Of a DNA stretch of 64,000 nt, positions 9,562 to 19,959 are shown one piece after another. Under the pieces are notes generated by a model. That model did not search any database, was not told where the DNA came from, and worked only from the letters and a program-made list of their open reading frames with translations. The first letter of the stretch is position 1; every line of letters begins with the position of its first letter. This DNA is from Carya illinoinensis (taxonomy: Eukaryota > Streptophyta > Magnoliopsida > Fagales > Juglandaceae): positions 18,903,364 to 18,967,363 of the forward strand of contig NC_056762.1 in the NCBI RefSeq assembly GCF_018687715.1, in the 5' to 3' direction. Position numbers and translations under genes: made by a program.

Positions 9562-9680
9562 GGGTGCGATCATACCAGCACTAATGCACCGGATCCCATC
9601 AGAACTCCGCAGTTAAGCGTGCTTGGGCGAGAGTAGTACTAGGATGGGTGACCTCCTGGGAAGTCCTCGTGTTGCACCCC
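9562..9680 (+). rRNA. 5S: 5S ribosomal RNA
   Basis: Consensus gene with upstream A-5T; Ba spacer. Confidence 0.97.
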
Positions 9681-9869
9681 CCCTTTTAATTTTTACCGCA
9701 TCTCTGGTCGGATGGACCGGAACGAGAACCAGGGAATGGATTTTTAGGAAAATCGCACCGACCCCATCGCGTAGCAATGGGTATCGGTCAGATCGCCGGT
9801 TGGCATGAGATAGGCAGGGTGCGGCTAGGTCGTAATAGGATTATATTAGTTTTTCGCTGGTAGCATGAT

Positions 9870-9988
9870 GGGTGCGATCATACCAGCACTAATGCACCGG
9901 ATCCCATCAGAACTCCGCAGTTAAGCGTGCTTGGGCGAGAGTAGTACTAGGATGGGTGACCTCCTGGGAAGTCCTCGTGTTGCACCCC
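9870..9988 (+). rRNA. 5S: 5S ribosomal RNA
   Basis: Consensus gene; A spacer with 'cgtaattgg', twin of 6501. Confidence 0.97.
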
Positions 9989-10177
9989 CCCTTTTTATTT
10001 TTACCGCATCTCCGGTCGGATGGACCGGAACGACAACCGGGCAATGGATTCTTAGGAAAATCGCACCGACCCCATCGCGTAGCAATGGGTATCGATCAGA
10101 TCGCCGGTTGGCATGGGATAGGCATGGTGCGGCTAGGTCGTAATTGGATTATATTAGTTTTTCGCTGGTAGCATGAT

Positions 10178-10296
10178 GGGTGCGATCATACCAGCACTAA
10201 TGCACCGGATCCCATCAGAACTCCGCAGTTAAGCGTGCTTGGGCGAGAGTAGTACTAGGATGGGTGACCTCCTGGGAAGTCCTCGTGTTGCACCCC
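10178..10296 (+). rRNA. 5S: 5S ribosomal RNA
   Basis: Consensus gene; A spacer. Confidence 0.97.
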
Positions 10297-10485
10297 CCCT
10301 TTTTATTTTTACCGCATCTCCGGTCGGATGGACCGGAACGACAACCGGGCAATGGATTCTTAGGAAAATCGCACCGACCCCATCGCGTAGCAATGGGTAT
10401 CGATCAGATCGCCGGTTGGCATGGGATAGGCATGGTGCGGCTAGGTCGTAATAGGATTATATTAGTTTTTCGCTGGTAGCATGTT

Positions 10486-10604
10486 GGGTGCGATCATACC
10501 AGCACTAATGCACCGGATCCCATCAGAACTCCGCAGTTAAGCGTGCTTGGGCGAGAGTAGTACTAGGATGGGTGACCTCCTGGGAAGTCCTCGTGTTGCA
10601 CCCC
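10486..10604 (+). rRNA. 5S: 5S ribosomal RNA
   Basis: Consensus gene with upstream A-2T; S spacer; P13. Confidence 0.97.
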
Positions 10605-10782
10605 CCCTTTTTATTTTTACCGCATCTCCGGTCGGATGGACCGGAACGACAACCGGGCAATGGATTCTTAGGAAAATCGCACCGACCCCATCGCTATCAA
10701 TCAGATCGCCAGTTGGCATGGGATAGGCAGGGTGCGGCTAGGTCGTAATAGGATTATATTAGTTTTTCGCTGGTAGCATGAT

Positions 10783-10901
10783 GGGTGTGATCATACCAGC
10801 ACTAATGCACCGGATCCCATCAGAACTCCGCAGTTAAGCGTGCTTGGGCGAGAGTAGTACTAGGATGGGTGACCTCCTGGGAAGTCCTCGTGTTGCACCC
10901 C
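10783..10901 (+). rRNA. 5S: 5S ribosomal RNA, C6T variant
   Basis: C6T turns the C6-G113 pair of helix I into a U-G wobble, which is likely tolerated; A spacer; P14. Confidence 0.96.
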
Positions 10902-11090
10902 CCCTTTTTATTTTTACCGCATCTCCGGTCGGATGGACCGGAACGACAACCGGGCAATGGATTCTTAGGAAAATCGCACCGACCCCATCGCGTAGCAATG
11001 GGTATCGATCAGATCGCCGGTTGGCATGGGATAGGCATGGTGCGGCTAGGTCGTAATAGGATTATATTAGTTTTTCGCTGGTAGCATGAT

Positions 11091-11209
11091 GGGTGCGATC
11101 ATACCAGCACTAATGCACCGGATCCCATCAGAACTCCGCAGTTAAGCGTGCTTGGGCGAGAGTAGTACTAGGATGGGTGACCTCCTGGGAAGTCCTCGTG
11201 TTGCACCCC
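11091..11209 (+). rRNA. 5S: 5S ribosomal RNA
   Basis: Consensus gene; Ba spacer; P15. Confidence 0.97.
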
Positions 11210-11398
11210 CCCTTTTAATTTTTACCGCATCTCTGGTCGGATGGACCGGAACGAGAACCAGGGAATGGATTTTTAGGAAAATCGCACCGACCCCATCGCG
11301 TAGCAATGGGTATCGGTCAGATCGCCGGTTGGCATGAGATAGGCAGGGTGCGGCTAGGTCGTAATAGGATTATATTAGTTTTTCGCTGGTAGCATGAT

Positions 11399-11517
11399 GG
11401 GTGCGATCATACCAGCACTAATGCACCGGATCCCATCAGAACTCCGCAGTTAAGCGTGCTTGGGCGAGAGTAGTACTAGGATGGGTGACCTCCTGGGAAG
11501 TCCTCGTGTTGCACCCC
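11399..11517 (+). rRNA. 5S: 5S ribosomal RNA
   Basis: Consensus gene; A spacer; P16. Confidence 0.97.
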
Positions 11518-11706
11518 CCCTTTTTATTTTTACCGCATCTCCGGTCGGATGGACCGGAACGACAACCGGGCAATGGATTCTTAGGAAAATCGCACCGACC
11601 CCATCGCGTAGCAATGGGTATCGATCAGATCGCCGGTTGGCATGGGATAGGCATGGTGCGGCTAGGTCGTAATAGGATTATATTAGTTTTTCGCTGGTAG
11701 CATGAT

Positions 11707-11825
11707 GGGTGCGATCATACCAGCACTAATGCACCGGATCCCATCAGAACTCCGCAGCTAATCGTGCTTGGGCGAGAGTAGTACTAGGATGGGTGACCTC
11801 CTGGGAAGTCCTCGTGTTGCACCCC
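11707..11825 (+). rRNA. 5S: 5S ribosomal RNA, T52C+G56T variant
   Basis: Two A-box substitutions (T52C, G56T) may weaken TFIIIA/TFIIIC binding; A spacer with 'ggcagggtgc'; P17. Confidence 0.95.
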
Positions 11826-12014
11826 CCCTTTTTATTTTTACCGCATCTCCGGTCGGATGGACCGGAACGACAACCGGGCAATGGATTCTTAGGAAAATCG
11901 CACCGACCCCATCGCGTAGCAATGGGTATCGATCAGATCGCCGGTTGGCATGGGATAGGCAGGGTGCGGCTAGGTCGTAATAGGATTATATTAGTTTTTC
12001 GCTGGTAGCATGAT

Positions 12015-12133
12015 GGGTGCGATCATACCAGCACTAATGCACCGGATCCCATCAGAACTCCGCAGTTAAGCGTGCTTGGGCGAGAGTAGTACTAGGATGG
12101 GTGACCTCCTGGGAAGTCCTCGTGTTGCACCCC
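12015..12133 (+). rRNA. 5S: 5S ribosomal RNA
   Basis: Consensus gene; A spacer, 8-C tract; P18. Confidence 0.97.
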
Positions 12134-12323
12134 CCCCTTTTTATTTTTACCGCATCTCCGGTCGGATGGACCGGAACGACAACCGGGCAATGGATTCTTA
12201 GGAAAATCGCACCGACCCCATCGCGTAGCAATGGGTATCGATCAGATCGCCGGTTGGCATGGGATAGGCATGGTGCGGCTAGGTCGTAATAGGATTATAT
12301 TAGTTTTTCGCTGGTAGCATGAT

Positions 12324-12442
12324 GGGTGCGATCATACCAGCACTAATGCACCGGATCCCATCAGAACTCCGCAGTTAATCGTGCTTGGGCGAAAGTAGTA
12401 CTAGGATGGGTGACCTCCTGGGAAGTCCTCGTGTTGCACCCC
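12324..12442 (+). rRNA. 5S: 5S ribosomal RNA, G56T+G70A variant
   Basis: G56T (A box) and G70A (intermediate element); A spacer; P19. Next to an identical variant at 12632. Confidence 0.95.
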
Positions 12443-12631
12443 CCCTTTTTATTTTTACCGCATCTCCGGTCGGATGGACCGGAACGACAACCGGGCAATG
12501 GATTCTTAGGAAAATCGCACCGACCCCATCGCGTAGCAATGGGTATCGATCAGATCGCCGGTTGGCATGGGATAGGCATGGTGCGGCTAGGTCGTAATAG
12601 GATTATATTAGTTTTTCGCTGGTAGCATGAT

Positions 12632-12750
12632 GGGTGCGATCATACCAGCACTAATGCACCGGATCCCATCAGAACTCCGCAGTTAATCGTGCTTGGGCGA
12701 AAGTAGTACTAGGATGGGTGACCTCCTGGGAAGTCCTCGTGTTGCACCCC
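12632..12750 (+). rRNA. 5S: 5S ribosomal RNA, G56T+G70A variant
   Basis: Same variant as 12324; A spacer; P20. Confidence 0.95.
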
Positions 12751-12939
12751 CCCTTTTTATTTTTACCGCATCTCCGGTCGGATGGACCGGAACGACAACC
12801 GGGCAATGGATTCTTAGGAAAATCGCACCGACCCCATCGCGTAGCAATGGGTATCGATCAGATCGCCGGTTGGCATGGGATAGGCATGGTGCGGCTAGGT
12901 CGTAATAGGATTATATTAGTTTTTCGCTGGTAGCATGAT

Positions 12940-13058
12940 GGGTGCGATCATACCAGCACTAATGCACCGGATCCCATCAGAACTCCGCAGTTAAGCGTGC
13001 TTGGGCGAGAGTAGTACTAGGATGGGTGACCTCCTGGGAAGTCCTCGTGTTGCACCCC
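12940..13058 (+). rRNA. 5S: 5S ribosomal RNA
   Basis: Consensus gene; Sg spacer; P21. Confidence 0.97.
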
Positions 13059-13236
13059 CCCTTTTTATTTTTACCGCATCTCCGGTCGGATGGACCGGAA
13101 CGACAACCGGGCAATGGATTCTTAGGAAAATCGCACCGACCCCATCGCTATCAATCAGATCGCCGGTTGGCATGGGATAGGCAGGGTGCGGCTAGGTCGT
13201 AATAGGATTATATTAGTTTTTCGCTGGTAGCATGAT

Positions 13237-13355
13237 GGGTGCGATCATACCAGCACTAATGCACCGGATCCCATCAGAACTCCGCAGTTAAGCGTGCTTG
13301 GGCGAGAGTAGTACTAGGATGGGTGACCTCCTGGGAAGTCCTCGTGTTGCACCCC
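13237..13355 (+). rRNA. 5S: 5S ribosomal RNA
   Basis: Consensus gene; Bt spacer; P1 of the first complete 18-unit HOR. Confidence 0.97.
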
Positions 13356-13544
13356 CCCTTTTAATTTTTACCGCATCTCTGGTCGGATGGACCGGAACGA
13401 GAACCAGGGAATGGATTTTTAGGAAAATCGCACCGACCCCATCGCGTAGCTATGGGTATCTGTCAGATCGCCGGTTGGCATGAGATAGGCAGGGTGCGGC
13501 TAGGTCGTAATAGGATTATATTAGTTTTTCGCTGGTAGCATGAT

Positions 13545-13663
13545 GGGTGCGATCATACCAGCACTAATGCACCGGATCCCATCAGAACTCCGCAGTTAAG
13601 CGTGCTTGGGCGAGAGTAGTACTAGGATGGGTGACCTCCTGGGAAGTCCTCGTGTTGCACCCC
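13545..13663 (+). rRNA. 5S: 5S ribosomal RNA
   Basis: Consensus gene; A spacer; P2. Confidence 0.97.
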
Positions 13664-13852
13664 CCCTTTTTATTTTTACCGCATCTCCGGTCGGATGGAC
13701 CGGAACGACAACCGGGCAATGGATTCTTAGGAAAATCGCACCGACCCCATCGCGTAGCAATGGGTATCGATCAGATCGCCGGTTGGCATGGGATAGGCAT
13801 GGTGCGGCTAGGTCGTAATAGGATTATATTAGTTTTTCGCTGGTAGCATGAT

Positions 13853-13971
13853 GGGTGCGATCATACCAGCACTAATGCACCGGATCCCATCAGAACTCCG
13901 CAGTTAAGCGTGCTTGGGCGAGAGTAGTACTAGGATGGGTGACCTCCTGGGAAGTCCTCGTGTTGCACCCC
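13853..13971 (+). rRNA. 5S: 5S ribosomal RNA
   Basis: Consensus gene; Ac spacer with private 'catggcatagg' and 'tcgttgg'; P3. Confidence 0.97.
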
Positions 13972-14160
13972 TCCTTTTTATTTTTACCGCATCTCCGGTC
14001 GGATGGACCGGAACGACAACCGGGCAATGGATTCTTAGGAAAATCGCACCGACCCCATCGCGTAGCAATGGGTATCGATCAGATCGCCGGTTGGCATGGC
14101 ATAGGCATGGTGCGGCTAGGTCGTAATAGGATTATATTAGTTTTTCGTTGGTAGCATGAT

Positions 14161-14279
14161 GGGTGCGATCCTACCAGCACTAATGCACCGGATCCCATCA
14201 GAACTCCGCAGTTAAGCGTGCTCGGGCGAGAGTAGTACTAGGATGGGTGACCTCCTGGGAAGTCCTCGTGTTGCACCCC
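14161..14279 (+). rRNA. 5S: 5S ribosomal RNA, A11C+T63C variant
   Basis: A11C, and T63C at the 3' end of the A box; S' spacer with private 'tcggcag'; P4. Confidence 0.95.
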
Positions 14280-14457
14280 CCCTTTTTATTTTTACCGCAT
14301 CTCCGGTCGGATGGACCGGAACGACAACCGGGCAATGGATTCTTAGGAAAATCGCACCGACCCCATTGCTATCAATCAGATCGGCAGTTGGCATGGGATA
14401 GGCAGGGTGCGGCTAGGTCGTAATAGGATTATATTAGTTTTTCGCTGGTAGCATGAT

Positions 14458-14576
14458 GGGTGCGATCATACCAGCACTAATGCACCGGATCCCATCAGAA
14501 CTCCGCAGTTAAGCGTGCTTGGGCGAGAGTAGTACTAGGATGGGTGACCTCCTGGGAAGCCCTCGTGTTGCACCCC
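14458..14576 (+). rRNA. 5S: 5S ribosomal RNA, T103C variant
   Basis: T103C, downstream of the C box; Ba spacer; P5. Confidence 0.96.
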
Positions 14577-14765
14577 CCCTTTTAATTTTTACCGCATCTC
14601 TGGTCGGATGGACCGGAACGAGAACCAGGGAATGGATTTTTAGGAAAATCGCACCGACCCCATCGCGTAGCAATGGGTATCGGTCAGATCGCCGGTTGGC
14701 ATGAGATAGGCAGGGTGCGGCTAGGTCGTAATAGGATTATATTAGTTTTTCGCTGGTAGCATGAT

Positions 14766-14884
14766 GGGTGCGATCATACCAGCACTAATGCACCGGATCC
14801 CATCAGAACTCCGCAGTTAAGCGTGCTTGGGCGAGAGTAGTACTAGGATGGGTGACCTCCTGGGAAGTCCTCGTGTTGCACCCC
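14766..14884 (+). rRNA. 5S: 5S ribosomal RNA
   Basis: Consensus gene; S spacer; P6. Confidence 0.97.
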
Positions 14885-15062
14885 CCCTTTTTATTTTTAC
14901 CGCATCTCCGGTCGGATGGACCGGAACGACAACCGGGCAATGGATTCTTAGGAAAATCGCACCGACCCCATCGCTATCAATCAGATCGCCAGTTGGCATG
15001 GGATAGGCAGGGTGCGGCTAGGTCGTAATAGGATTATATTAGTTTTTCGCTGGTAGCATGAT

Positions 15063-15181
15063 GGGTGCGATCATACCAGCACTAATGCACCGGATCCCAT
15101 CAGAACTCCGCAGTTAAGCGTGCTTGGGCGAGAGTAGTACTAGGATGGGTGACCTCCTGGGAAGTCCTCGTGTTGCACCCC
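15063..15181 (+). rRNA. 5S: 5S ribosomal RNA
   Basis: Consensus gene; A spacer; P7. Confidence 0.97.
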
Positions 15182-15370
15182 CCCTTTTTATTTTTACCGC
15201 ATCTCCGGTCGGATGGACCGGAACGACAACCGGGCAATGGATTCTTAGGAAAATCGCACCGACCCCATCGCGTAGCAATGGGTATCGATCAGATCGCCGG
15301 TTGGCATGGGATAGGCATGGTGCGGCTAGGTCGTAATAGGATTATATTAGTTTTTCGCTGGTAGCATGAT

Positions 15371-15489
15371 GGGTGCGATCATACCAGCACTAATGCACCG
15401 GATCCCATCAGAACTCCGCAGTTAAGCGTGCTTGGGCGAGAGTAGTACTAGGATGGGTGACCTCCTGGGAAGTCCTCGTGTTGCACCCC
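15371..15489 (+). rRNA. 5S: 5S ribosomal RNA
   Basis: Consensus gene; S' spacer; P8. Confidence 0.97.
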
Positions 15490-15667
15490 CCCTTTTTATT
15501 TTTACCGCATCTCCGGTCGGATGGACCGGAACGACAACCGGGCAATGGATTCTTAGGAAAATCGCACCGACCCCATTGCTATCAATCAGATCGCCAGTTG
15601 GCATGGGATAGGCAGGGTGCGGCTAGGTCGTAATAGGATTATATTAGTTTTTCGCTGGTAGCATGAT

Positions 15668-15786
15668 GGGTGCGATCATACCAGCACTAATGCACCGGAT
15701 CCCATCAGAACTCCGCAGTTAAGCGTGCTTGGGCGAGAGTAGTACTAGGATGGGTGACCTCCTGGGAAGTCCTCGTGTTGCACCCC
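15668..15786 (+). rRNA. 5S: 5S ribosomal RNA
   Basis: Consensus gene; Bg spacer; P9. Confidence 0.97.
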
Positions 15787-15975
15787 CCCTTTTAATTTTT
15801 ACCGCATCTCTGGTCGGATGGACCGGAACGAGAACCAGGGAATGGATTTTTAGGAAAATCGCACCGACCCCATCGCGTAGCGATGGGTATCGGTCAGATC
15901 GCCGGTTGGCATGAGATAGGCAGGGTGCGGCTAGGTCGTAATAGGATTATATTAGTTTTTCGCTGGTAGCATGAT

Positions 15976-16094
15976 GGGTGCGATCATACCAGCACTAATG
16001 CACCGGATCCCATCAGAACTCCGCAGTTAAGCGTGCTTGGGCGAGAGTAGTACTAGGATGGGTGACCTCCTGGGAAGTCCTCGTGTTGCACCCC
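15976..16094 (+). rRNA. 5S: 5S ribosomal RNA
   Basis: Consensus gene; Ba spacer with 'gggtgtggc' (CpG to TpG at 16236); P10. Confidence 0.97.
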
Positions 16095-16283
16095 CCCTTT
16101 TAATTTTTACCGCATCTCTGGTCGGATGGACCGGAACGAGAACCAGGGAATGGATTTTTAGGAAAATCGCACCGACCCCATCGCGTAGCAATGGGTATCG
16201 GTCAGATCGCCGGTTGGCATGAGATAGGCAGGGTGTGGCTAGGTCGTAATAGGATTATATTAGTTTTTCGCTGGTAGCATGAT

Positions 16284-16402
16284 GGGTGCGATCATACCAG
16301 CACTAATGCACCGGATCCCATCAGAACTCCGCAGTTAAGCGTGCTTGGGCGAGAGTAGTACTAGGATGGGTGACCTCCTGGGAAGTCCTCGTGTTGCACC
16401 CC
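16284..16402 (+). rRNA. 5S: 5S ribosomal RNA
   Basis: Consensus gene; A spacer, 8-C tract; P11. Confidence 0.97.
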
Positions 16403-16592
16403 CCCCTTTTTATTTTTACCGCATCTCCGGTCGGATGGACCGGAACGACAACCGGGCAATGGATTCTTAGGAAAATCGCACCGACCCCATCGCGTAGCAA
16501 TGGGTATCGATCAGATCGCCGGTTGGCATGGGATAGGCATGGTGCGGCTAGGTCGTAATAGGATTATATTAGTTTTTCGCTGGTAGCATGAT

Positions 16593-16711
16593 GGGTGCGA
16601 TCATACCAGCACTAATGCACCGGATCCCATCAGAACTCCGCAGTTAAGCGTGCTTGGGCGAGAGTAGTACTAGGATGGGTGACCTCCTGGGAAGTCCTCG
16701 TGTTGCACCCC
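16593..16711 (+). rRNA. 5S: 5S ribosomal RNA
   Basis: Consensus gene; A spacer; P12. Confidence 0.97.
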
Positions 16712-16900
16712 CCCTTTTTATTTTTACCGCATCTCCGGTCGGATGGACCGGAACGACAACCGGGCAATGGATTCTTAGGAAAATCGCACCGACCCCATCG
16801 CGTAGCAATGGGTATCGATCAGATCGCCGGTTGGCATGGGATAGGCATGGTGCGGCTAGGTCGTAATAGGATTATATTAGTTTTTCGCTGGTAGCATGTT

Positions 16901-17019
16901 GGGTGCGATCATACCAGCACTAATGCACCGGATCCCATCAGAACTCCGCAGTTAAGCGTGCTTGGGCGAGAGTAGTACTAGGATGGGTGACCTCCTGGGA
17001 AGTCCTCGTGTTGCACCCC
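16901..17019 (+). rRNA. 5S: 5S ribosomal RNA
   Basis: Consensus gene with upstream A-2T; S spacer; P13. Confidence 0.97.
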
Positions 17020-17197
17020 CCCTTTTTATTTTTACCGCATCTCCGGTCGGATGGACCGGAACGACAACCGGGCAATGGATTCTTAGGAAAATCGCACCGA
17101 CCCCATCGCTATCAATCAGATCGCCAGTTGGCATGGGATAGGCAGGGTGCGGCTAGGTCGTAATAGGATTATATTAGTTTTTCGCTGGTAGCATGAT

Positions 17198-17316
17198 GGG
17201 TGTGATCATACCAGCACTAATGCACCGGATCCCATCAGAACTCCGCAGTTAAGCGTGCTTGGGCGAGAGTAGTACTAGGATGGGTGACCTCCTGGGAAGT
17301 CCTCGTGTTGCACCCC
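17198..17316 (+). rRNA. 5S: 5S ribosomal RNA, C6T variant
   Basis: C6T; A spacer, 8-C tract; P14. Confidence 0.96.
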
Positions 17317-17506
17317 CCCCTTTTTATTTTTACCGCATCTCCGGTCGGATGGACCGGAACGACAACCGGGCAATGGATTCTTAGGAAAATCGCACCGACC
17401 CCATCGCGTAGCAATGGGTATCGATCAGATCGCCGGTTGGCATGGGATAGGCATGGTGCGGCTAGGTCGTAATAGGATTATATTAGTTTTTCGCTGGTAG
17501 CATGAT

Positions 17507-17625
17507 GGGTGCGATCATACCAGCACTAATGCACCGGATCCCATCAGAACTCCGCAGTTAAGCGTGCTTGGGCGAGAGTAGTACTAGGATGGGTGACCTC
17601 CTGGGAAGTCCTCGTGTTGCACCCC
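17507..17625 (+). rRNA. 5S: 5S ribosomal RNA
   Basis: Consensus gene; Ba spacer; P15. Confidence 0.97.
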
Positions 17626-17814
17626 CCCTTTTAATTTTTACCGCATCTCTGGTCGGATGGACCGGAACGAGAACCAGGGAATGGATTTTTAGGAAAATCG
17701 CACCGACCCCATCGCGTAGCAATGGGTATCGGTCAGATCGCCGGTTGGCATGAGATAGGCAGGGTGCGGCTAGGTCGTAATAGGATTATATTAGTTTTTC
17801 GCTGGTAGCATGAT

Positions 17815-17933
17815 GGGTGCGATCATACCAGCACTAATGCACCGGATCCCATCAGAACTCCGCAGTTAAGCGTGCTTGGGCGAGAGTAGTACTAGGATGG
17901 GTGACCTCCTGGGAAGTCCTCGTGTTGCACCCC
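17815..17933 (+). rRNA. 5S: 5S ribosomal RNA
   Basis: Consensus gene; A spacer; P16. Confidence 0.97.
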
Positions 17934-18122
17934 CCCTTTTTATTTTTACCGCATCTCCGGTCGGATGGACCGGAACGACAACCGGGCAATGGATTCTTAG
18001 GAAAATCGCACCGACCCCATCGCGTAGCAATGGGTATCGATCAGATCGCCGGTTGGCATGGGATAGGCATGGTGCGGCTAGGTCGTAATAGGATTATATT
18101 AGTTTTTCGCTGGTAGCATGAT

Positions 18123-18241
18123 GGGTGCGATCATACCAGCACTAATGCACCGGATCCCATCAGAACTCCGCAGTTAATCGTGCTTGGGCGAAAGTAGTAC
18201 TAGGATGGGTGACCTCCTGGGAAGTCCTCGTGTTGCACCCC
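18123..18241 (+). rRNA. 5S: 5S ribosomal RNA, G56T+G70A variant
   Basis: G56T+G70A; A spacer; P20. Confidence 0.95.
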
Positions 18242-18430
18242 CCCTTTTTATTTTTACCGCATCTCCGGTCGGATGGACCGGAACGACAACCGGGCAATGG
18301 ATTCTTAGGAAAATCGCACCGACCCCATCGCGTAGCAATGGGTATCGATCAGATCGCCGGTTGGCATGGGATAGGCATGGTGCGGCTAGGTCGTAATAGG
18401 ATTATATTAGTTTTTCGCTGGTAGCATGAT

Positions 18431-18549
18431 GGGTGCGATCATACCAGCACTAATGCACCGGATCCCATCAGAACTCCGCAGTTAAGCGTGCTTGGGCGAG
18501 AGTAGTACTAGGATGGGTGACCTCCTGGGAAGTCCTCGTGTTGCACCCC
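18431..18549 (+). rRNA. 5S: 5S ribosomal RNA
   Basis: Consensus gene; Sg spacer; P21. Confidence 0.97.
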
Positions 18550-18727
18550 CCCTTTTTATTTTTACCGCATCTCCGGTCGGATGGACCGGAACGACAACCG
18601 GGCAATGGATTCTTAGGAAAATCGCACCGACCCCATCGCTATCAATCAGATCGCCGGTTGGCATGGGATAGGCAGGGTGCGGCTAGGTCGTAATAGGATT
18701 ATATTAGTTTTTCGCTGGTAGCATGAT

Positions 18728-18846
18728 GGGTGCGATCATACCAGCACTAATGCACCGGATCCCATCAGAACTCCGCAGTTAAGCGTGCTTGGGCGAGAGT
18801 AGTACTAGGATGGGTGACCTCCTGGGAAGTCCTCGTGTTGCACCCC
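18728..18846 (+). rRNA. 5S: 5S ribosomal RNA
   Basis: Consensus gene; Bt spacer; P1 of the first contracted HOR. Confidence 0.97.
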
Positions 18847-19035
18847 CCCTTTTAATTTTTACCGCATCTCTGGTCGGATGGACCGGAACGAGAACCAGGG
18901 AATGGATTTTTAGGAAAATCGCACCGACCCCATCGCGTAGCTATGGGTATCTGTCAGATCGCCGGTTGGCATGAGATAGGCAGGGTGCGGCTAGGTCGTA
19001 ATAGGATTATATTAGTTTTTCGCTGGTAGCATGAT

Positions 19036-19154
19036 GGGTGCGATCATACCAGCACTAATGCACCGGATCCCATCAGAACTCCGCAGTTAAGCGTGCTTGG
19101 GCGAGAGTAGTACTAGGATGGGTGACCTCCTGGGAAGTCCTCGTGTTGCACCCC
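19036..19154 (+). rRNA. 5S: 5S ribosomal RNA
   Basis: Consensus gene; A spacer; P2. Confidence 0.97.
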
Positions 19155-19343
19155 CCCTTTTTATTTTTACCGCATCTCCGGTCGGATGGACCGGAACGAC
19201 AACCGGGCAATGGATTCTTAGGAAAATCGCACCGACCCCATCGCGTAGCAATGGGTATCGATCAGATCGCCGGTTGGCATGGGATAGGCATGGTGCGGCT
19301 AGGTCGTAATAGGATTATATTAGTTTTTCGCTGGTAGCATGAT

Positions 19344-19462
19344 GGGTGCGATCATACCAGCACTAATGCACCGGATCCCATCAGAACTCCGCAGTTAAGC
19401 GTGCTTGGGCGAGAGTAGTACTAGGATGGGTGACCTCCTGGGAAGTCCTCGTGTTGCACCCC
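19344..19462 (+). rRNA. 5S: 5S ribosomal RNA
   Basis: Consensus gene; Ac spacer; P3. Confidence 0.97.
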
Positions 19463-19651
19463 TCCTTTTTATTTTTACCGCATCTCCGGTCGGATGGACC
19501 GGAACGACAACCGGGCAATGGATTCTTAGGAAAATCGCACCGACCCCATCGCGTAGCAATGGGTATCGATCAGATCGCCGGTTGGCATGGGATAGGCATG
19601 GTGCGGCTAGGTCGTAATAGGATTATATTAGTTTTTCGCTGGTAGCATGAT

Positions 19652-19770
19652 GGGTGCGATCCTACCAGCACTAATGCACCGGATCCCATCAGAACTCCGC
19701 AGTTAAGCGTGCTCGGGCGAGAGTAGTACTAGGATGGGTGACCTCCTGGGAAGTCCTCGTGTTGCACCCC
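19652..19770 (+). rRNA. 5S: 5S ribosomal RNA, A11C+T63C variant, chimeric unit
   Basis: P4-type gene followed by an A spacer instead of S', fitting a crossover within the gene or spacer start. Confidence 0.95.
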
Positions 19771-19959
19771 CCCTTTTTATTTTTACCGCATCTCCGGTCG
19801 GATGGACCGGAACGACAACCGGGCAATGGATTCTTAGGAAAATCGCACCGACCCCATCGCGTAGCAATGGGTATCGATCAGATCGCCGGTTGGCATGGGA
19901 TAGGCATGGTGCGGCTAGGTCGTAATAGGATTATATTAGTTTTTCGCTGGTAGCATGAT

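Larger units (their letters stand above)
7724..10485 (+). repeat. Block duplication 1, right copy
   Basis: Carries the same private markers as 4356 onward (At at 8340, gene A11C+C47A at 8956, upstream A-5T at 9562, 'cgtaattgg' near 10143) in the same order. The copy then continues into the P13 unit at 10486. Confidence 0.9.
13237..18727 (+). repeat. 18-unit higher-order repeat
   Basis: Complete P1-P16, P20, P21 series of 5,491 bp. The P3-P4 portion has three private changes ('catggcatagg', 'tcgttgg', 'tcggcag') absent from all other HOR copies. Confidence 0.9.
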
